Shown in pieces: positions 1-9,803 of a DNA stretch of 64,000 bases. The notes beneath the pieces were generated by a model. The model did not search any database. It had not been told where the DNA came from and was given only the letters and a program-made list of their open reading frames with translations. The position numbers and the translations under genes are program-made. The first letter of the stretch is position 1, and every line of letters starts with the position of its first letter. The DNA is from Pyrus communis (lineage: Eukaryota > Streptophyta > Magnoliopsida > Rosales > Rosaceae): contig NC_084817.1 in NCBI RefSeq assembly GCF_963583255.1, positions 1,617,001 through 1,681,000 on the forward strand. Reading direction: 5' to 3'.

Positions 1-577
1 ATAATACAATTGGTTGAATTTTTTTTTTTCAAGTTTCCAACCCACTATATTATTATACTTAGTATATTCGACCGCATTCCTGACACACTGAAAAATCTCT
101 CATTTCTTCCTCCTTAAGCTAGTTGACAACAACAGTACATACACCCTAATTCAACACAACCACTATTTCACCTTTCCATTCATTTCATTTCTTAATTCAT
201 CATCATATTCATGGAAAACGCATATAATCATTTAGTTTAGTGGCATTCAGAATATTTGGTCTATCAGCATTCAACTGAAGTATCAGTTCTTTAACAAAAA
301 GAGCATGAATATAAAAGATTAACTGAAAAGGTGGAACACAACAAAATTGGCGAAATTTCACAAAATTAAACATCGAGTATATATTTATATCAAAACGCCC
401 AACTTGATTTCAATTTTATTTACAGATAGATAGTAAGCATGACACTATTGTTTTTATTTAATTGTAATATTAAGATTAAAGACAGTGATAATAATGTGCC
501 TCCGTGTACTAAGAACTCTTGAAAGCTAATACTTGTAACACATTAAAATACTAATTACTGCTAATGTAAAAGTAGCC
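1..577. other. AT-rich spacer, no gene seen
   Basis: AT-rich sequence with no convincing reading frame, RNA gene or repeat structure. The part near 500-577 is probably the 3' untranslated region of the minus-strand gene that follows. Confidence 0.5.
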
Positions 578-1595
578 TCAATGAATTACTGCAGAGGTAA
601 AAGAAGCCATGCGAACGTAACCGCCCTCTGTTCTTCTCCTCCTGCTTTCATCTTCTTCCTCTTGCTTCTTCTCTTCTTTCTGAATCTGCTTCTTATCTTC
701 AATGAACTTCTTTATTTTCCAGTTAAACTCCCCCGTCCTCAGCCGCTCTTCGTCTTCCTTCTCCTTCCTCCGCCTCCCCCTCTTCCTCTCCACCCTTTCA
801 TTCTCATGCTCTTTCTTCTGCTTCATCTTGTTTTTCACAATAAATTCCTGTATTTTCCGGTTGAACTCCTCGTCGTCCAACACCTCCACGGACCCCAACC
901 GTCTCGCCGCCTCTTCCCCGCCGAAGCTCTTAGTTTTCCGGTCAATATCCGTCTTCCGATCGCCGTATAACTCTTTTAGTACTACTTATCTTCTTCTTAA
1001 ACCTCTCCGACTGTGTTCTCATGTACCGCTTCTCCTTCTCCACCAATGCAGCGTCAGCACTCTCTATAGTAATTGCAGGAACCGGAGGGACGTAACGACT
1101 TTCCGTTTCTGTAACCGTTTCGCGGCGTTCAACCGACGGCAATAGCACCACTGCATTTTTAGACTCCTCATCTGCCTTCGACTCTGTTTCTGGAAAAGAC
1201 GGCGTCTTCTCCGTTTCTGAACACACACCGCCGTTATCTCCGCCATTGACGACGACGCTCCGGCAATACACTCTGTTGACGGCGAACTCCTCGTATACAT
1301 CCGGTGATCGGGTGGATTCTTGGTCGTGTTGGCAGGCCAGAGCGTAAATGGCGGCGAGGAGCGCCATGATGAGCGAGAAAACGTAAAACTGGTTGTCAAA
1401 GACGGCGTGAACTTGGCGGGAAATGTCGGAGAGTTGGTAGGCGGACGGAAGAGAACGGGAGAGGGCAAAGATGAGAGGAGAGATGGCGGCGCACACCGTC
1501 AGAAAGGATTTGAACTTCTGGTGGCGGCGGTACTTACGCATGGCAATGGCTTTCTCGGCCGCCATGTAATCGAACGCCACCTTGTATGTATCCAT
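578..1595 (-). pseudogene. DUF4408/DUF761-type membrane protein gene, frameshifted
   Basis: Seen: a 217-codon minus-strand frame starts at 1595 (MDTYKVAFDYMAAEKA) and stops at 942. It has two hydrophobic segments, near residues 29-46 (LTVCAAISPLIFALS) and 69-88 (FYVFSLIMALLAAIYALA), then a polar linker ending in a Lys/Arg-rich stretch. The C-terminal motif continues in another frame down to 578: LGSVEVLDDEEFNRKIQEFI. That motif is the DUF761 signature of plant proteins that carry DUF4408 at the N-terminus, whose function is poorly known. The second frame is open from about 985, so one single-base indel between about 945 and 985 would join the parts. A second DUF761-like motif (GEFNWKIKKFIED) follows about 35 residues later. 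The break may be real decay or an assembly error. The start is the first Met, directly before conserved-looking sequence. Family assignment is from memory. Confidence 0.6.
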
Positions 1596-1895
1596 GTTTT
1601 GGAGAGAAAAAAATGAAATGATCTAGGCGATGGCCACGGTGGTTGTGCGTTTTGTGTGAACGCTCGACGGAGACTGAAGAGCATGAAGAGGGTGTATTTA
1701 TAGAGGGTTTGGGTAGCTTGAGAGATAATTTAGGCAAGGAATTACGGACAGAGAAAATGGAAAATTTTCGGGGAAATATTAGCGAGGAAGAGAAAGTAAG
1801 AGAGAATCTTGTGTCTGTCTTTTCGAGAGACCGATTTGTCGTCCATTTTATAGGTAGATCTCGGAATATCATAGTCTGAGTTTATAATTTCCTTA

Positions 1896-2058
1896 ATTTT
1901 TTTTTTAACAAATGATATTATCTACACGGGAGATGATGAGTTTAGCCTTAAAATTATCTAGTAATAATGTAACTCAAATTCGTCTAGCAAAAATTGAACA
2001 TAAAATCTCTCACTTACATGTGAAGAAAAATATTATAAGACCATAATACTAAGTGACT
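1896..2058 (-). mobile_element. tRNA-derived SINE, degenerate copy
   Basis: Read on the minus strand, it begins with a CACTTAGTATTATGG-like head and ends in an A-rich tail, which appears as a T run near 1896-1908 on the plus strand. Its middle resembles the clearer copies at 32163 and 36513: an AAGTGAGAG block, a degraded B-box and a CCTTAGTGTA-like 3' part. It belongs to a family with at least five members here. I did not find a target-site duplication for this copy. Confidence 0.5.
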
Positions 2059-3420
2059 ACTTTTTTTTTTTTTTTTTTCTTTCTATGAATGGGTAAGTAG
2101 ACTCCACTCCAGTATGACCGGACCCAGGACACATGACCCTAATCCAGTAAGACAATACGACAAAAATCAAAGTATGAGAGGAGGGGAAAATGGATAAAAA
2201 TAGAAGGTGAAAAAAATCCTAGTCCTAATAAGTGATAGCAATAACCCCGACGTGGCGTTTATTGATGTTTTAAATAATTTTAAGTCAAAATTTTCTTTGT
2301 TAAACAAATAATTATGTGATTCTTCCCTTCCGATTATGTAGTCTAATAATTGGTATTAATTTCCCTCCGATGATGAGATGCATGCATAGAAATAATTCTC
2401 GTTATCACAAATTTAGGATGAATGGGACTCTTTGACGAGAAATTTTTTTGTGTGTCGAGAAAACAGCATCTCTGATTTTCAAGTGAAGAGGAATATCATC
2501 GGATGTAGTATTGAATTTCCACTTTTGTTTGTTTTTAATATACATTAAATTCATTTAAATCATGCGAAAAGAGATTAAAGATAGATGGTGGAGCACACTA
2601 TTCAAAATTAACTTATTACTTGAGAAAAACTTTACAATTGAATGTGTTATATAACTCATAACTATTCAAAATAACAATATAAAATCCTAATTAAATCTAA
2701 CTCAAAATAATTTTTCTAATTAAATCAAATCTCTAAAATACTTTCCCTTTTATATTTTCCTAACACATATTTTTATACGTGCATCCTCAATTAGATAATC
2801 TTCAACCATATTCTTTCTAAACACAATAATAAAGAGGCAAGCGAACTGGTTCATGAGAACTCGGTTGAAGTTGTGCGCTTTTGATCAAAAGCCACGGGAC
2901 ACACATCAACAAGCATGCATGCCTAACAAGATGCATGGTTTTCTATCTTTTTTCTGCAACTTTTCGTGATTACATATTTTGCCACATGAACTTTCACCAA
3001 AAGCACCTAAATTAATTAAAAAGACACACCCCCATTGCAACGGCTTCGATGAATCCTCTTGCAATGGCTCGATCAAGAAGTCTCGATGGCTTTAAGACCC
3101 AACAAATAACCTGTTTCGGAGAGATGCTTCTATCCTCTAAGAAGGGTGTCCATCGAGTTGCTTGATATTCAGCAGTAAATTAGTGTGCATTTTAACATTT
3201 AGGCCCTCTACTGGGACCCTTTCATAGGAGAGGGCAGGGATATGATTGAGATTAAAAATACAAGATTTAAATTAGTTATAGAAATTAATTTAACGGCTAA
3301 AACACTTGTAATATTGAATGATATATAGGATTGAAACCATACCCAAAAAACAAATATATTAATCTTTTGTTCAACCTGTTCCCTCTTATGATGATCACTA
3401 CAATTTATTTTTTTGGATAT
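2059..3420. other. Intergenic, no gene seen
   Basis: AT-rich DNA with T runs (2061-2079) and scattered low-complexity tracts. No long frame, known motif or structured RNA was recognised. Confidence 0.4.
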
Positions 3421-3568
3421 GGATTCTCTTCCCTCCCATTTTCCCCCTCCTCTCCTATTTGAACGCTCAAGATTAAGTCACATTATCATCTTGTTTGACC
3501 TCTGTAGAGAGAGAAAGAAGAAGAGGAAACTAAGAGAGGAGGAGAAGGGAAAAGAGGGGTGAGAATCC
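3421..3568. mobile_element. Foldback MITE-like element
   Basis: The left end GGATTCTCTTCCCTCC is mirrored by a right end that reads GGATTCTCACCCCTCT on the opposite strand. The arms are pyrimidine/purine rich, about 35 bp long and imperfect. Related sequences with the same GAGAATTC or GAGAATC ends and TCTCC-rich arms appear near 33990-34150 and 36400-36850, so this is probably a dispersed family. No transposase is present. Confidence 0.5.
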
Positions 3569-3666
3569 AACTCCCAATTTTTAGTGCGACCATCACATAG
3601 TAATTTATCCACACGTCATAACATATCACATAATTACCCACTGCTATTACTAATCCACATGGTCAG

Positions 3667-3900
3667 GGTTTTGCGCAAACACCGGAAACTGCAACGGTCA
3701 ATGCAGAAACTGGGAAGGTGCTTTGCACGGAGCTTGTCACGCTCAATTCCCAGGAGTTGCTTCCTTCTGCTACTTCAGATGTTGATTCACGATCAACGAA
3801 CAGCAGCAGGCAGCAGCATCTTCAACTTCAAGCTTCGACATGTATCCAGTTATATGAACGTAAACAAAAGCTGCAAAGCAAGCCTAGTACTACTCACTAA
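3667..3900 (+). other. Possible orphan terminal exon
   Basis: A TACTAAT branch-point-like motif at about 3647 is followed by CAG at 3664-3666. Beyond it an open frame of 77 codons ([18 protein letters not shown]...) runs to TAA at 3898-3900. The residues are rich in Ser, Gln and Thr, like a low-complexity C-terminal exon, but I recognise no family. No upstream exon was found. It may be a relic of a gene moved or deleted, or a chance frame. Confidence 0.25.
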
Positions 3901-4534
3901 ATAATAATACTGCTGCAGAACTACTTCTACTAACCTTCTTATGAATGAATCCGATAAACAGAGAGGGTCGTTAAAACAACTCCGCAGTCTGACGAGAATA
4001 TAAATCAACGGTTCTAACTTTACTTCTCTAATACGATTAACTGCACTTCTCAAAAACTGCGGTCAATTTTATTAGACAAAATATCGACAAACATATGGAT
4101 CGCTCATCAACAACTACAAGCTCGAAGTATTAGCATTGTGAAGAATATCGACCACATATTCGCGTTATAAAAAAAGTGCAGTAAACCGAACTGGAGCAAA
4201 TTACTTGCTAGTTAATCATAAATGTGCACATCACTTGCTAGTTACATTCTCAACTAAAGTCACCCAAAAGGGTAACTGGCATTAGTTTGGCTTCATTTCT
4301 TTACGACAAGCGATATTTTAAACTACTTTAATTTACAAGAAGTGTAACTCGAACTAACGCACAATTTGATGAATCATTTTCTCAACATTACACAGCTCCA
4401 CAATGTAATTATGTAAATTAAATTAGCAAAAAGGCAGATATTAACGTAATAAACACAGATTAGGCACTGAATTCTACTCAATTTTCGTGCTTCACCTAAA
4501 ATCTTACATTGAGTAAGCAAAGCATTGGCCTTTT

Positions 4535-5038
4535 CTACTTCTTCTTGCCGCCTTTACCGGCGGCGGCTTTGCGGCGGGAGGGCAGAATAATCTCTCCCTT
4601 GAGGACAGGAATCTCCATGATCTGGGTGAGCTCGCCGTACTTCTTCCTGAACTTCTCGACCTGGTCGTCGTCGACGAGCATGCCCGACCGGTTTCCGAGG
4701 TAGAAGGGGTGGTTGCCCGACCACACGTCCACCACGTACTCCTTCTGGGTCCCACCCGTCGTCATCACCAGCTCCCCCTTGCAGTACACCTTCGCGTCCT
4801 CGTGGAACTGCGGGTGTATCTCCTTCTTCCTGCATGTCACCACAGAGCGGCAATTCCCCGCCGACGACCCACCGCCACCGCAGACCTGGAAAAGACCGAA
4901 ATAATCATTTAACAAATTCATTTGGTAATATACGAAGAGATATATACGAGGGCCTTTGGGTAAATTTACCTTCTTGGGAGGGAGGAGCTTGGGGCAGGGT
5001 GTTCCATGGAGGAATGAGGTGGTTAGATTGAGCGCCAT
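4535..5038 (-). CDS. RPL31: Plastid 50S ribosomal protein bL31c
   Basis: A component of the large subunit of the chloroplast ribosome, encoded in the nucleus. Two exons: 5038-4970 (23 codons, MALNLTTSFLHGTPCPK start, the beginning of a transit peptide) and 4885-4535. The intron 4969-4886 has GT-AG ends, and splicing gives a 139-residue precursor. The mature part shows family hallmarks: CRKKEIHPQFHEDAKVYC, then VDVWSGNHPFYLGNR, and a basic tail ending in KGGKKK. Length fits plant plastid L31 proteins (about 140). The 84-base intron is a multiple of three and has no stop, so unspliced RNA would give a 167-residue protein; I prefer the spliced form because the splice sites are good and the retained segment (LFVYYQMNLLND) is unlike the family. 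Arabidopsis orthologue from memory: EMB2184, At1g75350. Confidence 0.93.
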   Translation of the reverse strand: MALNLTTSFLHGTPCPKLLPPKKVNLPKGPRIYLFVYYQMNLLNDYFGLFQVCGGGGSSAGNCRSVVTCRKKEIHPQFHEDAKVYCKGELVMTTGGTQKEYVVDVWSGNHPFYLGNRSGMLVDDDQVEKFRKKYGELTQIMEIPVLKGEIILPSRRKAAAGKGGKKK

Positions 5039-6738
5039 TTCTGTGTGTTTGACAAACGACGGAGAAGATGAGGTTTTTTTTATGTGGCTCAGTCATCCAA
5101 ATTTACTGAATTGCCCCTATATGGTTTGGGCTTGGTTTTGGACTAAATTTTAGGCTAGAAAATTAACTGGGCCGTTCGGAAAACAAAAAAGTTCAACTGG
5201 ACAGAAGCCCAATTAGAGAGATTGAAGGCGGTGGGATCTGATCTTACGACTAGGAGACCAAAATTGGAAAAAACATCCTACCAAAGGCGACCTTCTGTAT
5301 TTTGATCTCACTCGATGATATTGGTCAAACTATGTAGTGTGAGCGTTGTGACCTGAAGAACTTTCGCATTCAAAATATGCCAAGCAGGATGGAGACTTGA
5401 AACAATATAAATTTCTTGGTTCATTTCTCATTTGACCTATGAACATACGTTCGTTCCTTACATATAAACCGACAGTTGAGGGTGTCATTAGTTTGCTTAC
5501 TAGTACAATGGATCCCCTAGCAGCAAGAGCGAGAATGTCAGAACTACAAGACCTAAGAAAGTTCCTCTGAAGACTGCCATTAGTAATTCAAGTCCAAGGC
5601 TTTGAGTGTATGGTTTACTCTCACTGCATGGGTATACGGTGCACTCCCACCTACTACTGTGGATAAAGTGCTGTTCACATTGTGGAACTTCTTGTCTCTG
5701 GTGTCACCTGCTCCAAGGAAGAATATTTCTCTAACATTTGATTTTTCTCCACTTTTGGCTGTAGAGAGTTTGCATCACTTTAATCAATCAATATGTAATA
5801 TTGCCTTAAATTGGGTAAAATCGCATTTTAGGCATACGTACAAAGTTTCCTCACTGTTTCTTACGCTGGGCAAAATCCCAACGCGGTTTAAATATTGGGT
5901 TTAGGGTATAGATGAGGGTGACCTATGAAAATGCCATTAGCAGATAATCAAACTAAAACTGGAAATAGTTTCGCAGAAGATGAGCAAGATGACTAGATGA
6001 CAGCACAACTTCTTGAAATGGCATATAAGATTGATACGAATATTGGTTTCATATTTGTGATTTCTGCAGGTAAGTGTGATTGATTCAATCACCATGATTA
6101 AGGTTCGACTGCTATATACAGAAAACCTACGTTTGGGCAGTATCTTCTGCCAGCTGCGATTGCGAGGACATCGAACAACCCACACGGTAACTCGTGTGAA
6201 CACGAGCACTTAAAAGTGAAAGGCTCCATTTTAAGATGCTAGCAAGAAAAATAATGATCCAGAACAATTGGCCAAATGGATTGAAAAGGAAATGGACTGT
6301 TGGAAGGCAAAAGGATGCAGTGGGAATATGTAAATTTGGTGTTCGTGTTCTGATTTAGGCCCATGATACTTTTTTGTAAAGAGAACGATACTACGGTTCA
6401 AACTCACTATTTTGTTATGACATACCATGAATTTTGGCTATTTGAGGACATTTTAGCCTCCCAAATGCAGATTTAAATGCGTAGTACGTGTGTTATACGT
6501 GTAAAGTATATTGGAGTTTTAAAAATGTGCAAATTTAGGAGTCTCATGCATCTATGTGTGAGAGCAAGAGGGTTACCCGAGGTTAGAGATAAGAGAGAAA
6601 AAACTCCAAAATCTAAAAACAATACAGCTCCAATTATTTCCTCATATTATAGCATCTCTTTTGTATGACATAGTTAACAATGGAGCCTGATAAACCTAAT
6701 TCACAGTGGAGCCTGATAAACTGCATCATGTTTATAAC
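5039..6738. other. Intergenic, no gene recognised
   Basis: It contains the promoter side of the bL31c gene and low-complexity AT-rich DNA. Short frames near 5602-5904 and 5937-6209 have no recognisable motifs. An uninterrupted TA dinucleotide tract follows at about 6739-6762. Confidence 0.4.
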
Positions 6739-6763
6739 TATATATATATATATATATATATAG

Positions 6764-7305
6764 TTACTCCACATGAACTGTAAGTTTCATTCCATTTTCA
6801 CAGTAGGGAGACGGATAAGGTGCGAAGTAGATTGTGCCCTTCTCCAATACCGCATGATCGTTTCCTGACGTGTATAGTTTTATCACGCCGGCATATAACT
6901 CACACTTGTCGAACAAATATTTGTCCCGTACAGCAGCTACCATGAGAAGGGGATCTTTATATTCGAAAACTGTTTTCAAAATACAATATTGAATTAGTAA
7001 ACAAACCAGCTGCTAATCAAATATAAAAATATTTCAGGAATCGGATGCATGAACACGAATTGAAAAGAAAACCAAAGTGTTAGTCAGTCATTTTAATTAC
7101 CCAAAACATCTCCAGCCTTGAACTTCTTGTCCTCAGTCCACTGGGTTAAGTTAGCATCAGGGCTCCATCTTTTCTCATCCCCCACTATATATTCTTTTCC
7201 ATCAACTTCTTCGCATCGGAGCAGCAAACAACTGGCAAAAAGGCCGATTCCAATCACCAAAATTTTGTTCATTCCAACTGCCATCTTTGATCGATCCACA
7301 GACAA
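6764..7305 (-). CDS. Phytocyanin-like protein lacking copper ligands
   Basis: Two exons: 7305-7101 and 6969-6764, intron with GT-AG ends, joined in phase 1. The first in-frame Met is at 7305, but Met at 7284 (MAVGMNKILVIGIGLFASC) directly precedes a signal peptide and is the likelier start, giving 129 residues. The mature domain has the plastocyanin-like pattern: YIVGDEKRWSPDANLTQW, FKAGDVLVFEY, CELYAGVIKLYTSGNDH and CENGMKLTVHVE at the end. The disulfide cysteines (DKC and YCENG) are kept. The copper-site positions are not: the first His is replaced by Leu in KDPLLMVAAV, the YFIC cysteine by Pro and the GHC histidine by Tyr in IYFAPYPSPYC. It therefore resembles early nodulin-like proteins, though without a Pro-rich or GPI tail. 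Probably secreted; role unknown. Confidence 0.85.
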
Positions 7306-8310
7306 ACTATATATCTAACCTTGACCTTTCTCTATCAACTCCAAATACAAAACAATTTATATATACAATATTGAGCCTATTACGCATTCAATTCGTACGT
7401 TTTGATTTGCTTCTCTAAATGCCATATGATCGATATATATTTCCATAACTAATTATCACATTTATTGAATAATTATTGAAAATATATATTCCTTATTCTT
7501 CTATGCTTGTGTATTTCAACTCATAATCGGGTCAATTTCTGATGATGATTTTGTATCATTTTAGAGGTATATCATTGAATGGGTGGATAATCCATCGAAA
7601 ATTTTGTAATGATTTTATACCATTTTGAGTCAAATACTTAACTGTTGCCAATGTGGGAATTGGTTTCCCGTGAGACACCGTGTGGTGCCACTAGTGAGAG
7701 GGCGTTTTGGAGAAGAGAGTCTCATCTATCGTCAATTGTGGTGTTTCCTAGAAATTCATTTAGTTTTTCATTTTTTAGTTTTAGGACATGAATGTCGGTT
7801 TGGATTGCTTAGATGATATCGGTTTATATGAAGCATGTTACGTACATTATGTTGTGTACTTGGCACAAAGTTTTTATTCTATTTATTTTTTCATATACAT
7901 TGCGCGGCAAGTTTTAAAATTTCATCAATGAGAAAGGTTTTTGCGCGACAAGGTGTATTTGGACGCCCAAAATTTCATCGTGCAAGAGTTTATTTTTTAC
8001 TACTGATCATTTCACCATCAAGAGTGCAAACACGTAAAAAGTTGTGCTTTGAGAACGAACAAAGAAGCATACTTTGTTTTTTTTTTTTTTTAAAAAAACA
8101 AGAATATGTATGTTCCTGGGAAAGGCATCAACCATGAAGAAAGAAAAGTACAAATGATTAAGATAAGTGTTTTACTTTGCGTTTATCTGGAACCTTTGCA
8201 GCATTAAAGCTAAAAGTTTAACCCCAGAAGAAATTAAAAAGGTCAAATTAAGAAAGTGGTCTCTTATTAGTTTAAGCATATACATAAACTTAATTTAGCT
8301 AGTTAATTAC

Positions 8311-8550
8311 TTAATTAACGCGACGACAATTCTTTCGGACTTGTCCCTCGAACCCAGTAAGAGGACTAATGTTCCCCATCTTAACCATGGACTTAGCAAA
8401 CTGCTTAAAGAATAAGCTCTCATTAGCTGCATAGGTTTTCACCAGCTCAGCTGCCTGCCTTCTGTTCCCAGTAAGAAGTACTTGGTCTGAAGGGAGAAGT
8501 CCATGTCCCCCAAGTATAAGCTTGAAGTAGCTGTTGTCGAGCCTTGTAGG
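8311..8550 (-). pseudogene. Class III peroxidase, C-terminal exon fragment
   Basis: The minus frame shows the distal part of a secretory plant peroxidase: PTRLDNSYFKLIL, HGLLPSDQVLL, FFKQFAKSMVKMGNISPLTG, and the usual end QVRKNCRRVN followed by a stop. About 80 residues match, roughly the last quarter of a protein of about 320. The heme His and catalytic residues lie in earlier exons, which I cannot find upstream (8551-9030) before unrelated sequence begins. It is therefore a truncated relic. It lies between two oppositely oriented phytocyanin exon-2 copies, consistent with a rearranged locus. Confidence 0.8.
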
Positions 8551-9031
8551 ATACCAAACAGACCCTAAAGATTCCGATCTCATTGTGGCTACGGTATTGG
8601 ACAATTATTTGTTCGAGAATCGGTACTTTGTTACCGATTGTTCGCAATTATAGTCGCTATAAATTTAGCGACTAAATTCCTTATGAGTCGCTACCATCAT
8701 ACCGATCCATACTTTCAATTTTTTTTTTATTTTTACGTTTGTTAATTTTTCTTTTATTTCTCTTACCATAACAACAAACCATCATCTTCATATTCTTCCA
8801 AAATATTTTTTCGAGCAAAATCTATTATAATTCATATTTAAGCACTTGTAATCAATAATTTAAAATCTAAATTGAAAGATATTTGAAATTAATAGTGGTT
8901 GCTCAAATAAAGTAAATAAATTGGAATAGGGAAAGATCGGTACCACATTACAGATCCTCATCCAGTCGTACTTAAATCATCGTTCAATCTATTTATTTTC
9001 ACTTTCGTCTCAACGTGGAGTTTTGAAAATT

Positions 9032-9388
9032 AATAAACCTATACACTTCAGGAAACGATCATGATGTATTGAAGAAGGGCACAATCTACTTTACACCTTA
9101 TCAGAGCTCGTTTGAATGTGCTTTTAGAATGACTGAAAGATCTTTTGGTAAAAATATTTTTAGAACCAATCATTAATAAAGATGCAAGTAAATCCTGAAA
9201 AAGCATTTAAAGTGCTTCCTAGAAGAAGCACATAACTAGTGCTTCTTGCAAAAAGCACTTTAAGTGCTTTTGGAACTCAAAAATATTTTTTCTAAAAGTG
9301 CTTTCAGTCATATTAAAAGCACATCCAAACGAGCCATCATTCTCCTTATTGTGAAAATGGAATGAAACTTACAGTCCATGTAGAGTAA
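9032..9388 (+). pseudogene. Phytocyanin exon-2 relic, inverted, split by a MITE
   Basis: On the plus strand, codons matching exon 2 of the phytocyanin gene at 6764 resume at about 9032: YTSGNDH-like, then VLKKGTIYFTPY. At 9104 the frame is broken by a 232-bp MITE. After it the sequence SPYCENGMKLTVHVE and a TAA stop at 9386-9388 follow. Homology continues past the stop to about 9500, matching the 3' flank of the intact gene (6650-6763) in reverse orientation. Copper-ligand positions are also changed here (YFTPY, PYC), so the loss predates the duplication. Confidence 0.85.
9104..9335. mobile_element. MITE, GAGCTCGTTTGG family, copy 1
   Basis: The ends GAGCTCGTTTGAATGTGC and, on the other strand, GGCTCGTTTGGATGTGC form terminal inverted repeats. 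The interior carries the family signature: a TTTTAGAATGACTGAAAG-like left part, GCACTTAAAGTGCTTCC-like centre blocks and a mirrored right part. It interrupts the phytocyanin exon-2 relic, so the pre-insertion site is known from the intact gene; ATCA is repeated at both borders. Non-autonomous, no coding capacity. Other copies are at 28891, 34838 and 42246. Confidence 0.85.
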
Positions 9389-9803
9389 CTATATATATAG
9401 TTACAAACATGATGCAGTTTAATTATGAGGCATGCTCCATTGTTAATTATGTCATACAAGAGAGATGCTTTAATATGAAGAAATAATTGGAGCTGTATTG
9501 GTTTTTGCCCTTGTTCATGATTTTTTTTTTCAGGGTAACAACAATAGTTTCTTACATTATCTTAAATAATAAAAGTATAAAGATAATTAACTCTTATTTT
9601 AGTGTGTTCTCACTAAAATTAACTCTTACTTTAGTGTCTCTAATCTCACTAAAGTAGCTCTTTATTTTTCTCTTCTCTTTAACCTTGGGTAACCCCCTTG
9701 CTCTCACGCATAAATGCATGATAATTCATTAAATTGCACGTTTTTAATATGCCTATACGTATAATACACATATGTACCATACAAATTTAATACATGTTAC
9801 TTT

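Noticed and set aside
581..1145. Plus-strand Pro/Ser/Phe-rich frames
   Set aside because: They are opposite the Lys/Glu-rich minus-strand coding sequence and show no motifs.
1643..1879. Plus-strand 78-codon frame
   Set aside because: Lies over the promoter and leader of the minus-strand gene, with no recognisable domain.
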